From Ramlibacter paludis (GTDB lineage Bacteria > Pseudomonadota > Gammaproteobacteria > Burkholderiales > Burkholderiaceae_C): 64,000 bases of DNA. The DNA lies in assembly GCF_022012305.1 (NCBI RefSeq), contig NZ_JAKLTM010000008.1, forward strand, positions 156,259 to 220,258, in the 5' to 3' direction. Position 1 is the stretch's first letter, and every line of letters begins with the position of its first letter. Both the position numbers and the translations under genes were made by a program. Shown here in pieces: positions 56,301 through 63,940 of the stretch. Below the pieces are notes generated by a model. It searched no databases. It was not told the DNA's origin and saw only the letters and a program-made list of their open reading frames with translations.

Positions 56301-56389
56301 GCGTGAACCACTACCTGGGCAAGCCCTACTCGGAAGAAGAGTTGATGAGCCTGGTGAAGCACTACGCACGGAACACGGCGACGGCTTGA
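50396..56389 (+). CDS. chpA: Hybrid histidine kinase/response regulator ChpA (PilL)
   Basis: A 1997-residue CheA-type kinase controlling type IV pili. The N-terminal 500 residues are FimL/Hpt-like but without a phosphorylatable His motif. Three Hpt modules are clear: HTLKGSSRMVG at His688, AHSLAGSSATVG at His1053 and HTLKGSARLAG at His1252. They are joined by long Ala/Pro/Glu linkers. Then come the dimerisation helices, an ATPase domain (HLLRNCVAHGVE, FLPGFSTAQQ), a CheW domain, and a receiver with Asp1924 in VVLSDIEMPRMDGFD. It has fewer Hpt modules than Pseudomonas ChpA. A terminator follows. Confidence 0.95.
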   Translation: MQATDIEQELATNDLGPLAWVLDELRKSLESASSALRRFVRDAAQARGEDMASVDTGHLRIARQHMHQAVGALEMVGLGAPASILRAMEGAVQKFVEKPELCTEAAAAKVERAGFALTEFLEALLGGKDVSPLNLFPQYKEVQDVAGASQAHPGDLWGVDWRWNDVPSPAVTPLAYEPAVRGRMDQAVLKIVKAADPAAGRELAEVSLGLAAGQSARQPKTFWAVAAGYFEAIALGLLPPDVYVKRAASRVLLQYASLAKGELGVSDRLAQDLVFFCAQAVPANPADAPALVAVRQAYGLAKTKPVDYATSPFGRFDPVLLSQMRKRIAAAKESWSALAGGDAHKIKGVVDQFNGVCDTLLKLYPAAEPLAKALSGAMETVGKSGKPPTPELAMEVATAVLYLEAAFQDLDPNDATLAERTRRLAERLGKVVQGGQPEPLEHWVEDLYRRVSDKQTMGSVVGELRGTLGELEKVLDAFFRNPAEKGALREAPNFLAQMRGVLSVLGLDQASQAVQRMRDTVEGIITTEVDEEMARAAGTFEKLGTNLGALGFLIDMLNYQPALAKKLFVWDDAAGELKPLMGREAVAVPAAAPAGPAAVAVPAAAELPSFDITPAATAPAPAAAKPPVAAPAPVALASDDEDNEEDELLDIFLEEAREVVGNGLGAISALEAEPANLAEMTTLRRAFHTLKGSSRMVGLNEFGEAAWSMEQVMNTWLADQKPSSEELRSLCKQAMELFGLWIEDIAQHTEQSWKASAFRAPADAMRTEQRLVRIAAAAAPAAAPAPAVPQALPAQDEEIISQLAALDDQVETLAPEPVAVQPEPVAELPVTELPVEAPVAPAAEAPLDFGDLNLDFGTAAPAAEPAPAPAVEAEALPSFEFDFPAAEEAPAADAASSTEVSELSADDLPPEFAELASTQTLPKMDLPAAPVEELPDLGSTVTMPRFEVPAAPVAPAADMDIAGIDFASLSAVAGPAPQAAAPEPEPEPESEEAAAPARDEQVKVIGDLRIGIPLYNVYLNEADEWSRRLATEISEWALEMNQRVPDSTVAWAHSLAGSSATVGFHALSDIARGLEGALQHTQTLANGTPDHARVFTEAAEEVRRLLHQFAAGFLKEPEPGILAALQELKDAEGEPRSEAPESVLPPPSLDDTMGLGFMASAPAPIAAPAAARAPQAPLLAPVQTVLPPKAAPVVAVSGDEDLDVVDAIDPDLFPIFEEEAAELMPALGGSLRAWAGHPTQREPRDQVLRALHTLKGSARLAGALQLGELAHRMESEVEYLGHENTAAADVEALLHRYDAMQARFDTLRATGGFAPAEQPVEAPAPAAAAPVQAAAPAPAAPQAAQAGQVAPAAAPVRTTAIAMPAVTTVTASRQSANQAVRVRSQLLDRLVTQAGEVMITRSRLENELKQLRGSLGDLTSNLDRLRTQLRDIEVQAESQMQSRMAQAKETSGFDPLEFDRFTRVQELTRMMAESVNDVATVQRSIQRVVEATEDDLIAQARQTRELQRDLLRTRMVEFEGISDRLYRVVRLAAKESGKQVKLDLVGGSMEMDRGVLDRMTPAFEHLLRNCVAHGVETPDVRVAAGKDATGTIAITLRQEGNDVSVEFQDDGAGLNIARIREKALQNGMIRPDQQISDDEAANLIFLPGFSTAQQVTELAGRGIGMDVVRAEVNALGGRIETTTQAGRGTSFKLVLPLTTAVTQVVMIRSGKLAIGVPANLVEIVRRAPAKEVQQAYNSGIFDFGGEQLPFFWSGALLQSSAASAEPQGKTLPVVVFRSAAQRIAMHVDEVLGNQEVVVKNLGPQLSRLPGLAGMTVLASGAVVLIYNPVALSTVYGDQARALSADQAHPDVLGKDAVREIRPTVPLAPAAPAVPLVMVVDDSITVRRVTQRLLQREGYRVVLAADGLQALEKLADELPSVVLSDIEMPRMDGFDLARNIRGDGRLKHLPIVMITSRIAEKHREHAKELGVNHYLGKPYSEEELMSLVKHYARNTATA

Positions 56390-56394
56390 TTGCC

Positions 56395-56492
56395 GTCATC
56401 CCCGCGCAGGCGGGGACCCAGAGCATCGAGAAAGCGGCCCACGGGCCGCTTTCTCTTTGGACGCCCTGGATTCCCGCCTACGCGGGAATGAC
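56395..56492. repeat. REP/BIME-like pair of palindromes between chpA and the DUF5996 gene
   Basis: Two outward GTCAT...ATGAC palindromes at 56395-56417 (GTCATCCCCGCGCAGGCGGG...) and 56470-56492 (ATTCCCGCCTACGCGGGAAT plus GAC). They flank the terminator hairpin. The sequence type is the common betaproteobacterial CCCGC-CTGCGGG palindrome. The second copy overlaps the last codons of the DUF5996 gene. Confidence 0.8.
56428..56459 (+). terminator. Intrinsic terminator of the pil-chp operon
   Basis: A 13-bp perfect stem (56428-56440 with 56443-56455) with the minimal loop AC, followed by a short TTT on the plus strand. It stands 39 bp after the chpA stop and between the two palindromes. Confidence 0.75.
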
Positions 56493-57395
56493 GAAGTCGA
56501 GCGCCGCGCGGTCCCACTTCGCAAGATCGGCCGCCGCATCGTATGTGGACTGCAGGAAAGCCAGCAAAGTCGCATCCGGGTTCGGCGCCTGCCGCACCAC
56601 GTCGTAGGGCAGGATGAACTCGCGCATCTGCTGGCTGTAGAAGGCGCCTTCCGGCTGCACCGGCCATTGCGCGAAGCCTTCCGGCTCCGGATAGGCATAC
56701 GCGTAGAAGGCCGGATAGCCGAGGCCGCCGCCGGCCCAGAAGCCGCAGCTGCTCACCTCGTGCGAGTACGCTTCGCGCACCACCCAGTCCGGCAGCGCCG
56801 GCACGCCGCCGGGATGCGGCGGCGCGGCGCGGCCGGAGAAGCGCGTCACCGCGAGATCGGGCGCGCCCCAGAAGAAATGCACTGGGCTGCACTTGCCGCG
56901 AAAGCGCGCGCGGAAGATGCGCAGCACGCGCTCGGCCTGCAGCAGGATGCGCCAGTAGCGCTGTGCCGCATCGCCGTCGTAGGGACGCGGCGCGACATCG
57001 TCCTCGAAGGGCAGCGCGTCGGGAATCTCGCAGGGCGCCGGGCGGATCTCCAGCGGCAGGTCCAGCGAGCGCAGTGCCGCGCGCAGGCGCGCGTAGAAGT
57101 CCGCGACCGACCCGGCCTGCAGCGGCAGCGAGACCGCGCGTCCGTCGCTCACGCGCAGGTGCAGGGCGTGCGCGACGAAATCGAACTCCAGGTCGTGGAA
57201 GCCGGACCCGCAAGGCAGCGGGCCGGTGCCCAGCCCGCGCGCGGTGAGCGCCAGCGTGACGTGCCACGAATGGTTGGTCCACGGCGTGCCGGCCATGCGC
57301 AGCTTGCCGACCACCTGCAGCCAGCGATGCAGCGCGGCGTGCGTCCCTTCCCACTCGGCCAGGGGCAGCGGCGGCCAGGCGGATGCGTCAGTCAT
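56478..57395 (-). CDS. DUF5996 family protein
   Basis: A 305-residue soluble protein of a family without known function. The start WPPLPLAEWEGTHAALHRW, then TPWTNHSWHVTLALTARGL, the FFWGAPDLAVTRFSGR segment and the tail AYSHEVSSCGFWAGGG match DUF5996 as I know it. The ATG at 57395 overlaps the end of the photolyase gene by 8 nt, so it is probably translated from the same message. The final codons read into a REP-like palindrome. Confidence 0.85.
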   Translation of the reverse strand: MTDASAWPPLPLAEWEGTHAALHRWLQVVGKLRMAGTPWTNHSWHVTLALTARGLGTGPLPCGSGFHDLEFDFVAHALHLRVSDGRAVSLPLQAGSVADFYARLRAALRSLDLPLEIRPAPCEIPDALPFEDDVAPRPYDGDAAQRYWRILLQAERVLRIFRARFRGKCSPVHFFWGAPDLAVTRFSGRAAPPHPGGVPALPDWVVREAYSHEVSSCGFWAGGGLGYPAFYAYAYPEPEGFAQWPVQPEGAFYSQQMREFILPYDVVRQAPNPDATLLAFLQSTYDAAADLAKWDRAALDFVIPA

Positions 57396-58803
57396 GCGGG
57401 TCTCCGTTCTTGACCACGGCGTAGCGGCGCAATGTCTTTTCCCGCGCCGCCGCATGGTCCACGATCGGCAAAGGATAGTCGGCCCCCGCCGTCCACGGCG
57501 CGTGCAGGGCCTTGCGCGGCAGGCCCGCCAGTTGCGGCAGGTAGTGCAGGATGAATTCGCCGTCCGGGTCGAAGCGCTCGCTTTGCGTGACTGGGTTGAA
57601 GATCCGGAACCACGGCTGCGCGTCGCAGCCCGAGGAGCTGGCCCATTGCCAGCCGCCGTTGTTGGCGGAGAGGTCGTAGTCGTTCAGCTGCTGCGCGAAG
57701 TAGCGCTCGCCCCAGCGCCAGTCGATGCCCAGGTCCTTGCACAGGAAGCTCGCAGTCACCATGCGCAGGCGGTTGTGCATGTAGCCGGTGCGGTTGATCT
57801 GCGCCATCGCGGCGTCGACCAGCGGGTAGCCGGTGCGGCCCTCGCACCAGGCCGCGAAGAGCCGGTCCGCTTCCGCTCCTTCCTCCCAGCGGATGCGGTC
57901 GTACTCGGGGCGGAAGCTTTCGCCGCGCCCGACGTGCGGGAAGTTCGCCAGCACCTGGAAGTAGAACTCGCGCCAGACCAGTTCCTTCAGCCAGGTGGCG
58001 GCGCCGCTGCCGCTGCGGGACCGGGCCAGCGCCACCAGCTCGCGGATAGACACCGTGCCGAAGCGCAGGTGCACGCCGAGGTAGCTCGGGCCGTTGCGCG
58101 CGGGCGCGTCGCGGTCGGTGTCGTAGCGGTCCATGCGCTCGCGAAACGCGGTGAGCAGGCGCGCTGCACCACTGGCGCCGCTCGGGATCTGCAGCTCGGC
58201 GAGGTTGCTGGCCTCGAAGCCCAGTTCGCGCAGCGTCGGCACGGCGCGCCGGTACTTTTCCGGCCGGGGCGCCAGGCGCGCGGCGTACTTCTCCACCGGA
58301 TAGGGCCGCAGGTAGAAGGCGTCCAGCTTAGCCAGCCACGCGCGGCTGTAGGGCGTGAAGACGGAGTAGGGCTGGCCCGCCTGCGTCAGCACCTCGTCGC
58401 GCTCGAAGATCACCTGGTCCTTGAAGGTGTGCAGCGCAATGCCCGCATCGCCGAGCCGCGCGCGCACCAGGTCGTCGCGCGCGATGGCGTCCGGTTCGTA
58501 GTCGTGGTTGGCGAACACCGCCTGCGCGCCCAGTGCTTGCGCCAGCCGGGGCACTTCCTCGGCCGCATCGCCGTGCAAGGTGATCAGGCCTTCCGGCAGC
58601 GCGGCGGCCAGCTCCACGACCGATTCCCGGATGAATTCGACCCGGCGGTCGCGCCACGGCAGGTCGTCCAGGATGGCCTTGTCGAAGACGAAAACGCAGT
58701 GCACCTGGCGGCAGGACTTCAGGGCATGGTAGAGCGCGGCGTTGTCGCTGGCACGCAGGTCGCGGCGCAGCCAGACCAGCCCGGCAGCGTAATTGGGGTC
58801 CAT
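57388..58803 (-). CDS. phrB: Deoxyribodipyrimidine photo-lyase (class I, cryptochrome/photolyase family)
   Basis: A 471-residue flavoprotein that repairs cyclobutane pyrimidine dimers in light. The N-terminal antenna domain starts GLVWLRRDLRASDNAAL. The FAD-binding C-terminal half has WREFYFQVL, GYPLVDAAMAQINRTGYMHN and NDYDLSANNGGWQWASSSGCD, with electron-relay tryptophans kept. It is divergent from yqgE with only 20 bp between starts and leads a two-gene operon with the DUF5996 gene. Confidence 0.95.
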   Translation of the reverse strand: MDPNYAAGLVWLRRDLRASDNAALYHALKSCRQVHCVFVFDKAILDDLPWRDRRVEFIRESVVELAAALPEGLITLHGDAAEEVPRLAQALGAQAVFANHDYEPDAIARDDLVRARLGDAGIALHTFKDQVIFERDEVLTQAGQPYSVFTPYSRAWLAKLDAFYLRPYPVEKYAARLAPRPEKYRRAVPTLRELGFEASNLAELQIPSGASGAARLLTAFRERMDRYDTDRDAPARNGPSYLGVHLRFGTVSIRELVALARSRSGSGAATWLKELVWREFYFQVLANFPHVGRGESFRPEYDRIRWEEGAEADRLFAAWCEGRTGYPLVDAAMAQINRTGYMHNRLRMVTASFLCKDLGIDWRWGERYFAQQLNDYDLSANNGGWQWASSSGCDAQPWFRIFNPVTQSERFDPDGEFILHYLPQLAGLPRKALHAPWTAGADYPLPIVDHAAAREKTLRRYAVVKNGDPHD

Positions 58804-58808
58804 GGACT

Positions 58809-58814
58809 TAAAAT
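58809..58814 (+). promoter_or_regulatory. Putative -10 element of the yqgE-pyr operon
   Basis: TAAAAT on the plus strand, 9 bp before the yqgE ATG at 58824. If used, transcription would start at about 58820-58822 and the message would be almost leaderless. There is no clear -35. Confidence 0.35.
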
Positions 58815-58823
58815 CAGGGGATC

Positions 58824-59423
58824 ATGCCGCCCGAGGCCGACTCCATCAACCTGACGCACCATTTCCTGATCGCCATGCCGGGCCTGCAGGATGCGTCCTT
58901 CGCCCGCTCGGTGGTCTACCTCTGCGAGCACAGCCCCCGTGGGGCGCTGGGCCTGGTCATCAACAAGCCGACCGACATCAACCTGAAGAACCTGTTCGAG
59001 AAGGTCGACCTGCCGCTGGGCCGGGCCGAGCTGGCCCGCACGCCGGTGCTGCAGGGCGGCCCGGTGCAGACCGAGCGCGGCTTCGTGCTGCACGAGGCCG
59101 TGCATGCCGAAGGCGCGGACGAAAACGAGTCGGTGTACGCCTCGACGATGACCATCCCCGGCGGCCTGGAGATGACGACCTCCAAGGACGTGCTGGAAGC
59201 GATCGCCACCGGCGCCGGCCCGCGCAAGCTGCTGGTGACGCTGGGCTATTCGTCCTGGGGCGAGGGCCAGCTGGAGTCCGAGCTGGCCGAAAACAGCTGG
59301 CTCACCGTGGGCGCCGATCCCTCGGTCATCTTCGACACCCCGATCGAGGAGCGCTACGACCGCGCGCTCTCGCTGCTGGGCCTGCAGGCCTGGATGCTGT
59401 CGCCGGGAGCCGGGCACGCATGA
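58824..59423 (+). CDS. YqgE/AlgH family protein
   Basis: A 199-residue cytosolic protein of the UPF0301/AlgH family. Hallmarks are HHFLIAMPGLQDASFARSVVYL, GALGLVINKPTDI and LLVTLGYSSWGEGQLESEL. The function is unsettled; AlgH was first described as an alginate regulator in Pseudomonas. Its stop overlaps the ruvX ATG, an order (yqgE-yqgF) conserved across proteobacteria. Confidence 0.95.
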   Translation: MPPEADSINLTHHFLIAMPGLQDASFARSVVYLCEHSPRGALGLVINKPTDINLKNLFEKVDLPLGRAELARTPVLQGGPVQTERGFVLHEAVHAEGADENESVYASTMTIPGGLEMTTSKDVLEAIATGAGPRKLLVTLGYSSWGEGQLESELAENSWLTVGADPSVIFDTPIEERYDRALSLLGLQAWMLSPGAGHA

Positions 59424-59839
59424 GCACCCCGGTGCCAGACGTCGTTCCCGCGCAATTCCAGACCTTTCTTGCTTTCGATTTCGGGCTGAAGCGCACCGGC
59501 GTGGCGGTGGGCAACCGCATGCTGCGCAGCGCGACGCCGCAGCCCACCATCCGCGCCGAAGGCAGCGACGCCCGGCTGGCGGCCTGCACCGAGCGCGTGG
59601 AGGAGTGGCAGCCCGACGCCCTGGTGGTGGGCGTGCCCTTCCATCCCGACGGCGCCAGCCACGACAATACGGCCCGCGCCCGCAAGTTCGCCCGCCAGTT
59701 GCGCGCGCGCTTCGGCAAGCCCGTGTACGAGGTGGACGAGCGCTACAGCACCACCGAAGCCCTGGCCAGCGGCGCGCGCGATGCCGACGCCGGCGCGGCC
59801 TGCGTCATCCTGGAGCAATTCTTGAGGAGCCTGCCTTGA
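59420..59839 (+). CDS. ruvX: Holliday junction resolvase-like protein RuvX (YqgF)
   Basis: A 139-residue RNase H-fold nuclease, thought to act on pre-16S rRNA 5' ends and possibly Holliday junctions. The catalytic acidic residues appear in [15 protein letters not shown], the late [13 protein letters not shown] and [13 protein letters not shown]. The ATG lies in the yqgE stop (ATGA), and its own stop is overlapped by the TTG of pyrR. Confidence 0.93.
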   Translation: MSTPVPDVVPAQFQTFLAFDFGLKRTGVAVGNRMLRSATPQPTIRAEGSDARLAACTERVEEWQPDALVVGVPFHPDGASHDNTARARKFARQLRARFGKPVYEVDERYSTTEALASGARDADAGAACVILEQFLRSLP

Positions 59840-60357
59840 CCACTCCCGCGCAATCCGGCGCGCTGACCCTCGACGCCGAGGCCTTGTACCGCGAGCTGGT
59901 GCGCGGCGTGCAGTCGCTGCGCCAGGCCGATACGCGCCTGGTGGGCATCACCTCCGGCGGCGCCTGGCTGGCCGAGCGCCTGCAGAAGGACCTGGGCCTG
60001 GCGGGCGAGCCCGGCATCATCTCCTCGGCGATGCACCGCGACGACTACGCGCGCCGCGGCCTCACCGCCACGGCGCAGACGAAACTCGATTTCGACGTCA
60101 ACGGCGCGCGCATCCTGTTGCTCGACGACGTGCTGTATACCGGCCGCACCATCCGCGCGGTGCTGAACGAACTGTTCGACTACGGGCGGCCGACCGCGGT
60201 GCAGCTGGCGGTGCTGGTGGATCGCGGCGGTCGCGAGCTGCCGGTGCACGCCGACTTCGCGGCCGCGCGCGTCGCCTTGCCGGAATCGCAGTCGCTGGCG
60301 CTGGCCCGCGACAACGACGGCCGCTTCCGCTTCCAGGTGGAGGGGACCGCGTCCTGA
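59836..60357 (+). CDS. pyrR: Bifunctional pyr operon regulator/uracil phosphoribosyltransferase PyrR
   Basis: A 173-residue PRPP-binding protein. The PRPP loop is [20 protein letters not shown]; the flexible region [20 protein letters not shown] follows PyrR. It starts from TTG at 59836, overlapping the ruvX stop, with GAGGAG 6-11 nt before. In Bacillus PyrR binds pyr mRNA, while in proteobacteria its role in attenuation is less clear. It lies 5 bp before pyrB, so it belongs to the pyrimidine operon. Confidence 0.9.
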   Translation: MTTPAQSGALTLDAEALYRELVRGVQSLRQADTRLVGITSGGAWLAERLQKDLGLAGEPGIISSAMHRDDYARRGLTATAQTKLDFDVNGARILLLDDVLYTGRTIRAVLNELFDYGRPTAVQLAVLVDRGGRELPVHADFAAARVALPESQSLALARDNDGRFRFQVEGTAS

Positions 60358-60362
60358 ACCCC

Positions 60363-61334
60363 ATGCTCTACAAACGAAACCCGCAACTGAACAAGAACGG
60401 CGAGCTGATCCACCTGCTGTCGATCGAAGGCCTGCCCAAGGACATCCTCACCCACATCCTCGACACCGCCGCCACCTTCGTGAGCGTGAGCGACCGCGAG
60501 GTGAAGAAGGTGCCGCTGCTGCGCGGCAAGAGCGTGTTCAACCTGTTCTTCGAAAACAGCACGCGCACGCGCACGACCTTCGAGATCGCGGCGACGCGCC
60601 TGTCGGCCGACGTGATCAACCTCGACATCGCGCGCTCCTCGGCGAGCAAGGGCGAGTCGCTGCTGGACACCATCGCCAACCTGAGCGCGATGGCTGCCGA
60701 CATCTTCGTGGTGCGGCACAGCGAGTCGGGCGCGCCCTACCTGATCGCGCAGCACGTCGCACCGCACGTGCACGTGGTCAACGCCGGTGACGGAAGACAT
60801 GCGCACCCGACCCAGGGGCTGCTGGACATGTACACCATCCGCCACTACAAGAAGGACTTCAGCAACCTCACGGTGGCGATCGTCGGCGACGTGCTGCACT
60901 CGCGCGTGGCCCGCTCGGACATCCACGCGCTGACGACGCTCGGCTGCGCGGAAGTGCGCGTGGTCGGCCCCATGACCCTGGTGCCCGGCGACATGGCGCA
61001 GATGGGCGTGCGCGTCTTCCATTCGCTGGAGGAAGGCCTCAAGGGCTGCGACGTCGTGATCATGCTGCGGCTGCAGAACGAGCGCATGAGCGGCGCGCTG
61101 CTGCCGTCCTCGCAGGAGTTCTTCAAGCGCTACGGACTCACGCAGGAACGCCTGGCGCTGGCCAAGCCCGATGCGATCGTCATGCACCCGGGGCCGATCA
61201 ACCGCGGCGTCGAGATCGACTCGGCGGTGGTGGACGGCAAGCAGAGCGTGATCCTGCCGCAGGTGACCTTCGGCATCGCGGTGCGGATGGCGGTGATGGG
61301 CATCGTCGCCCACAACGTGCGGGAGGCCGCATGA
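60363..61334 (+). CDS. pyrB: Aspartate carbamoyltransferase catalytic subunit
   Basis: A 323-residue ATCase that joins carbamoyl phosphate and aspartate in pyrimidine synthesis. The carbamoyl-phosphate loop is [12 protein letters not shown], with [24 protein letters not shown] and the aspartate-binding [13 protein letters not shown]. No pyrI regulatory gene is next to it. Instead pyrC' overlaps the stop, as in the class A ATCase of Pseudomonas, where both proteins form a dodecamer. Confidence 0.97.
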   Translation: MLYKRNPQLNKNGELIHLLSIEGLPKDILTHILDTAATFVSVSDREVKKVPLLRGKSVFNLFFENSTRTRTTFEIAATRLSADVINLDIARSSASKGESLLDTIANLSAMAADIFVVRHSESGAPYLIAQHVAPHVHVVNAGDGRHAHPTQGLLDMYTIRHYKKDFSNLTVAIVGDVLHSRVARSDIHALTTLGCAEVRVVGPMTLVPGDMAQMGVRVFHSLEEGLKGCDVVIMLRLQNERMSGALLPSSQEFFKRYGLTQERLALAKPDAIVMHPGPINRGVEIDSAVVDGKQSVILPQVTFGIAVRMAVMGIVAHNVREAA

Positions 61335-62623
61335 AGATCCTGATCAAGAACGGGCGGGTGATCGACCCGGCCCGCAATTTCGACGAGATCGGCGACGTCG
61401 CCATCGCCGCCGGCCGCGTGATCGGCGTGCGGACCATCCCCAAGGACTTCGCGCCGAACCGCGTGCTCGATGCCAGCGGCTGCATCGTCGCGCCGGGCCT
61501 CGTCGACCTCGCTGTGCGCCTGCGCGAGCCGGGGCACGAGCACGAAGGCATGCTGGAGAGCGAGATGGCCGCGGCGGTGGCCGGCGGCGTCACTTCGCTC
61601 GTCTGTCCGCCGGACACGGATCCGGTGCTCGACGAACCCGGCTTGGTCGACATGCTGAAGTTCCGCGCCGAGAAATTGCACCAGGCACGCGTGTTTCCGC
61701 TCGGCGCGCTCACGCGCGGGCTGCAGGGCGAGATCCTCACCGAGATGGCGGAGCTCACCGAGTCCGGCTGCGTGGGCTTCAGCCAGGCCGAGGTCCCGCT
61801 GCAGAACACGCAGGTGCTGCAGCGCGCGATGCAGTACGCGGGCACCTATGGCTACGGCGTGTGGCTGCGGCCGCAGGAATACCACCTGGGCAAGGGCGTC
61901 GCCGCGAGCGGCGCGCTGGCCACGCGGCTGGGCCTGTCCGGCGTTCCGGTCGCTGCGGAGACGATCGCCCTGCACACCATCCTGGAGCTGATGCGGGTGA
62001 CCCGCGCGCGCGTGCACCTGTGCCGCATCAGCAGCGCCGCCGGCGTCGCGCTCGTGCGCCAGGCGAAGCAGGAAGGGCTGCCGGTCACCTGCGACGTCAG
62101 CATCAACTCGCTGCACCTCACCGACGTCGACATCGGCTACTTCGACAGCCGCATGCGCCTGTCGCCGCCGCTGCGCCAGCAGCGCGACCGCGATGCGCTG
62201 CGCGAAGGCCTGGCCGACGGCACGATCGACGCCCTGGTGTCGGACCATACGCCCGTGGACGAAGACGCCAAGACCCTGCCCTTCGCCGAGGCCGAGCCCG
62301 GCGCGACCGGCCTCGAGCTGCTGCTCGGACTGGCGCTGAAGTGGGGCCAGGAAGACGGCATCGGCCTGCCGCGCGCGCTGGCGGTGCTGACGTCGGAGCC
62401 GGCGCGCGTGCTGGGCGCCGCGCTCGGCACGCTGCAGGCCAGCGCCGGCCAGCTGGTGGACGGCGGCGTGGCCGACGTCTGCGTGTTCGACCTCAATGCG
62501 GCCTGGACCGTGGAGCCGGCGCGGCTGCGCAGCCAGGGCCGCAACACGCCCTTCGGCGGGCACGAGCTGCCCGGCAAGGTGCGCTGGACCCTCGTCGGCG
62601 GCCAGGTCGCCTACGAGGCGTGA
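61331..62623 (+). CDS. pyrX: Dihydroorotase-like protein PyrC' (probably catalytically inactive)
   Basis: A 430-residue amidohydrolase-fold protein. The overall dihydroorotase pattern is kept ([44 protein letters not shown]). The metal-binding HxH that should follow the first strand is replaced by Ala61-Val62-Arg63, and the SDHTP region lacks its second His. This matches PyrC' of Pseudomonas, which holds the ATCase catalytic subunits together without dihydroorotase activity. An active pyrC must lie elsewhere. Confidence 0.92.
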   Translation: MKILIKNGRVIDPARNFDEIGDVAIAAGRVIGVRTIPKDFAPNRVLDASGCIVAPGLVDLAVRLREPGHEHEGMLESEMAAAVAGGVTSLVCPPDTDPVLDEPGLVDMLKFRAEKLHQARVFPLGALTRGLQGEILTEMAELTESGCVGFSQAEVPLQNTQVLQRAMQYAGTYGYGVWLRPQEYHLGKGVAASGALATRLGLSGVPVAAETIALHTILELMRVTRARVHLCRISSAAGVALVRQAKQEGLPVTCDVSINSLHLTDVDIGYFDSRMRLSPPLRQQRDRDALREGLADGTIDALVSDHTPVDEDAKTLPFAEAEPGATGLELLLGLALKWGQEDGIGLPRALAVLTSEPARVLGAALGTLQASAGQLVDGGVADVCVFDLNAAWTVEPARLRSQGRNTPFGGHELPGKVRWTLVGGQVAYEA

Positions 62624-63360
62624 AGCTCCTGCGCGCGGCCTGGCGCCTCGCCCGGGTCGGCGCCCACCTGGTGGGCGGCTGGCTCACCATCACGCTGCTG
62701 TTCCCGCGCTGGGACCAGGGGCGGCGCAACGCGCGCGTGCAGGCCTGGGCCCGCGGGCTGCTGGCGATCCTGGGCATTCCGCTGCAGGTGCAAGGCGAGC
62801 CGCCCGTGCAGGGCCCGGTGCTGCTGGTGGCCAACCACCTGTCGTGGATCGACATCCTGGTGATGCACGCGGCGCGCCATTGCCGTTTCGTCGCCAAGTC
62901 GGACGTCAAGCACTGGCCCGTGATCGGCACGCTCGCCACTGGCGGCGGCACGCTCTACATCGAGCGCGAGAAGCGGCGCGACGCGATGCGCGTGGTGCAC
63001 CACATGCGCGAAAGCCTCGCGGCCGGCGAGATCGTGGCGGTGTTCCCCGAAGGCACCACCGGCGACGGCCGCGAGCTGCTGCCCTTCCACGCCAACCTGT
63101 TCCAGGCGGCGATCTCGGCCGGGGCGCCGGTGCAGCCGGTGGCGCTGCGCTTCATCGACCAGGCCACCGGCGCCGACAGCCCGATGCCGCTGTGGCTGGG
63201 CGATGACACCTTGATGGCCTCGCTCTGGCGCACGCTTGCCGGTCCGCCTTTCTCCGCCAGCGTGACTTTCGGCAGCCCCCAGGTCGCCGCCGGCCGCGAC
63301 CGGCGCGCGTTTGCCGCGGACCTGCGCCAGGCCGTTGCGGCGCTGCGCCAGCCCTCATAG
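62620..63360 (+). CDS. 1-acyl-sn-glycerol-3-phosphate acyltransferase (PlsC-type)
   Basis: A 246-residue membrane-associated acyltransferase that makes phosphatidic acid, or a related acyl transfer. The catalytic motif is NHLSWIDIL (HX4D), followed by KSDVKHWPVIG and the substrate-binding FPEGTTGDG. A hydrophobic N-terminus (GGWLTITLLF, RGLLAILGIPL) anchors it. GTG at 62620 overlaps the pyrC' stop (GTGA). It closes the yqgE-ruvX-pyrR-pyrB-pyrC' operon. Confidence 0.92.
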   Translation: MKLLRAAWRLARVGAHLVGGWLTITLLFPRWDQGRRNARVQAWARGLLAILGIPLQVQGEPPVQGPVLLVANHLSWIDILVMHAARHCRFVAKSDVKHWPVIGTLATGGGTLYIEREKRRDAMRVVHHMRESLAAGEIVAVFPEGTTGDGRELLPFHANLFQAAISAGAPVQPVALRFIDQATGADSPMPLWLGDDTLMASLWRTLAGPPFSASVTFGSPQVAAGRDRRAFAADLRQAVAALRQPS

Positions 63361-63430
63361 GCAGTTTCCCTTTGGTGCTGGAGAGCCAGCCGGCTTTCGG
63401 GCTACCATTCTCCGCAGAGGGGGCCCCAAG

Positions 63431-63811
63431 ATGGCCAGGAAGCGGATCCTGCTGGTGGACGACGACCAGGCGGTGCTCGTCTACCTGGGCGCGAAGCTCG
63501 CGCGGCACTACGACATCGTCTCGACCCTGGATCCCTACCAGGCGATCACCCTTGCCCGCAGCGACCGGCCCGACCTGATCCTCTGCGACCTGGACATGCC
63601 CGGCATGAGCGGCGGCGACGTGGCCTCGGCCCTGCATGCCGATCCGGACACGGCCCGGATTCCCCTGATGTACCTCACCTCGCTGGTGTCGCCCGACGGC
63701 GTGCGCGACCTGCAGGGGCAGGTCCGCGGCCGCCCGGGGGCGTCCAAGCGGGCGCCCCTGAGCGAGCTGGTCGCCCGGATCGAGGAATTGACCGGCGACC
63801 GGGCTTCCTAG
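63431..63811 (+). CDS. Single-domain response regulator
   Basis: A 126-residue CheY-like receiver with no output domain. The acidic pocket is LLVDDDQA, the phosphoacceptor Asp53 in LILCDLDMPGMSGGD, and the switch Thr in LMYLTSLVS. The conserved Lys is probably in GASKRAP. No kinase gene is adjacent. A TACCAT -10 candidate at 63403 suggests its own promoter, 70 bp after plsC. Partner and output are unknown. Confidence 0.88.
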   Translation: MARKRILLVDDDQAVLVYLGAKLARHYDIVSTLDPYQAITLARSDRPDLILCDLDMPGMSGGDVASALHADPDTARIPLMYLTSLVSPDGVRDLQGQVRGRPGASKRAPLSELVARIEELTGDRAS

Positions 63812-63840
63812 GAGCCTGGGCGGCAGAGAAACGGGCCCGC

Positions 63841-63940
63841 GCCGGTGCCTGGAATCGTGTCAGGCTAGGCGCAGCCGACGCCGTGTGGTGAACCACTCAA
63901 GGAGGCTGTAACGACGCATGGCGCGATTCCAGGCACCGGC
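63841..63940. repeat. 100-bp element bounded by perfect 17-bp inverted repeats
   Basis: GCCGGTGCCTGGAATCG at 63841-63857 and its exact complement at 63924-63940 enclose 66 bp. The inside can fold further (GTGG-TGAA-CCAC, and CAGCC with GGCTG). The minus strand holds a 19-codon frame at 63859-63918. No target-site duplication is visible. It may be a small mobile element, an RNA structure, or a terminator after the response regulator. No known RNA family was recognised. Confidence 0.7.
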
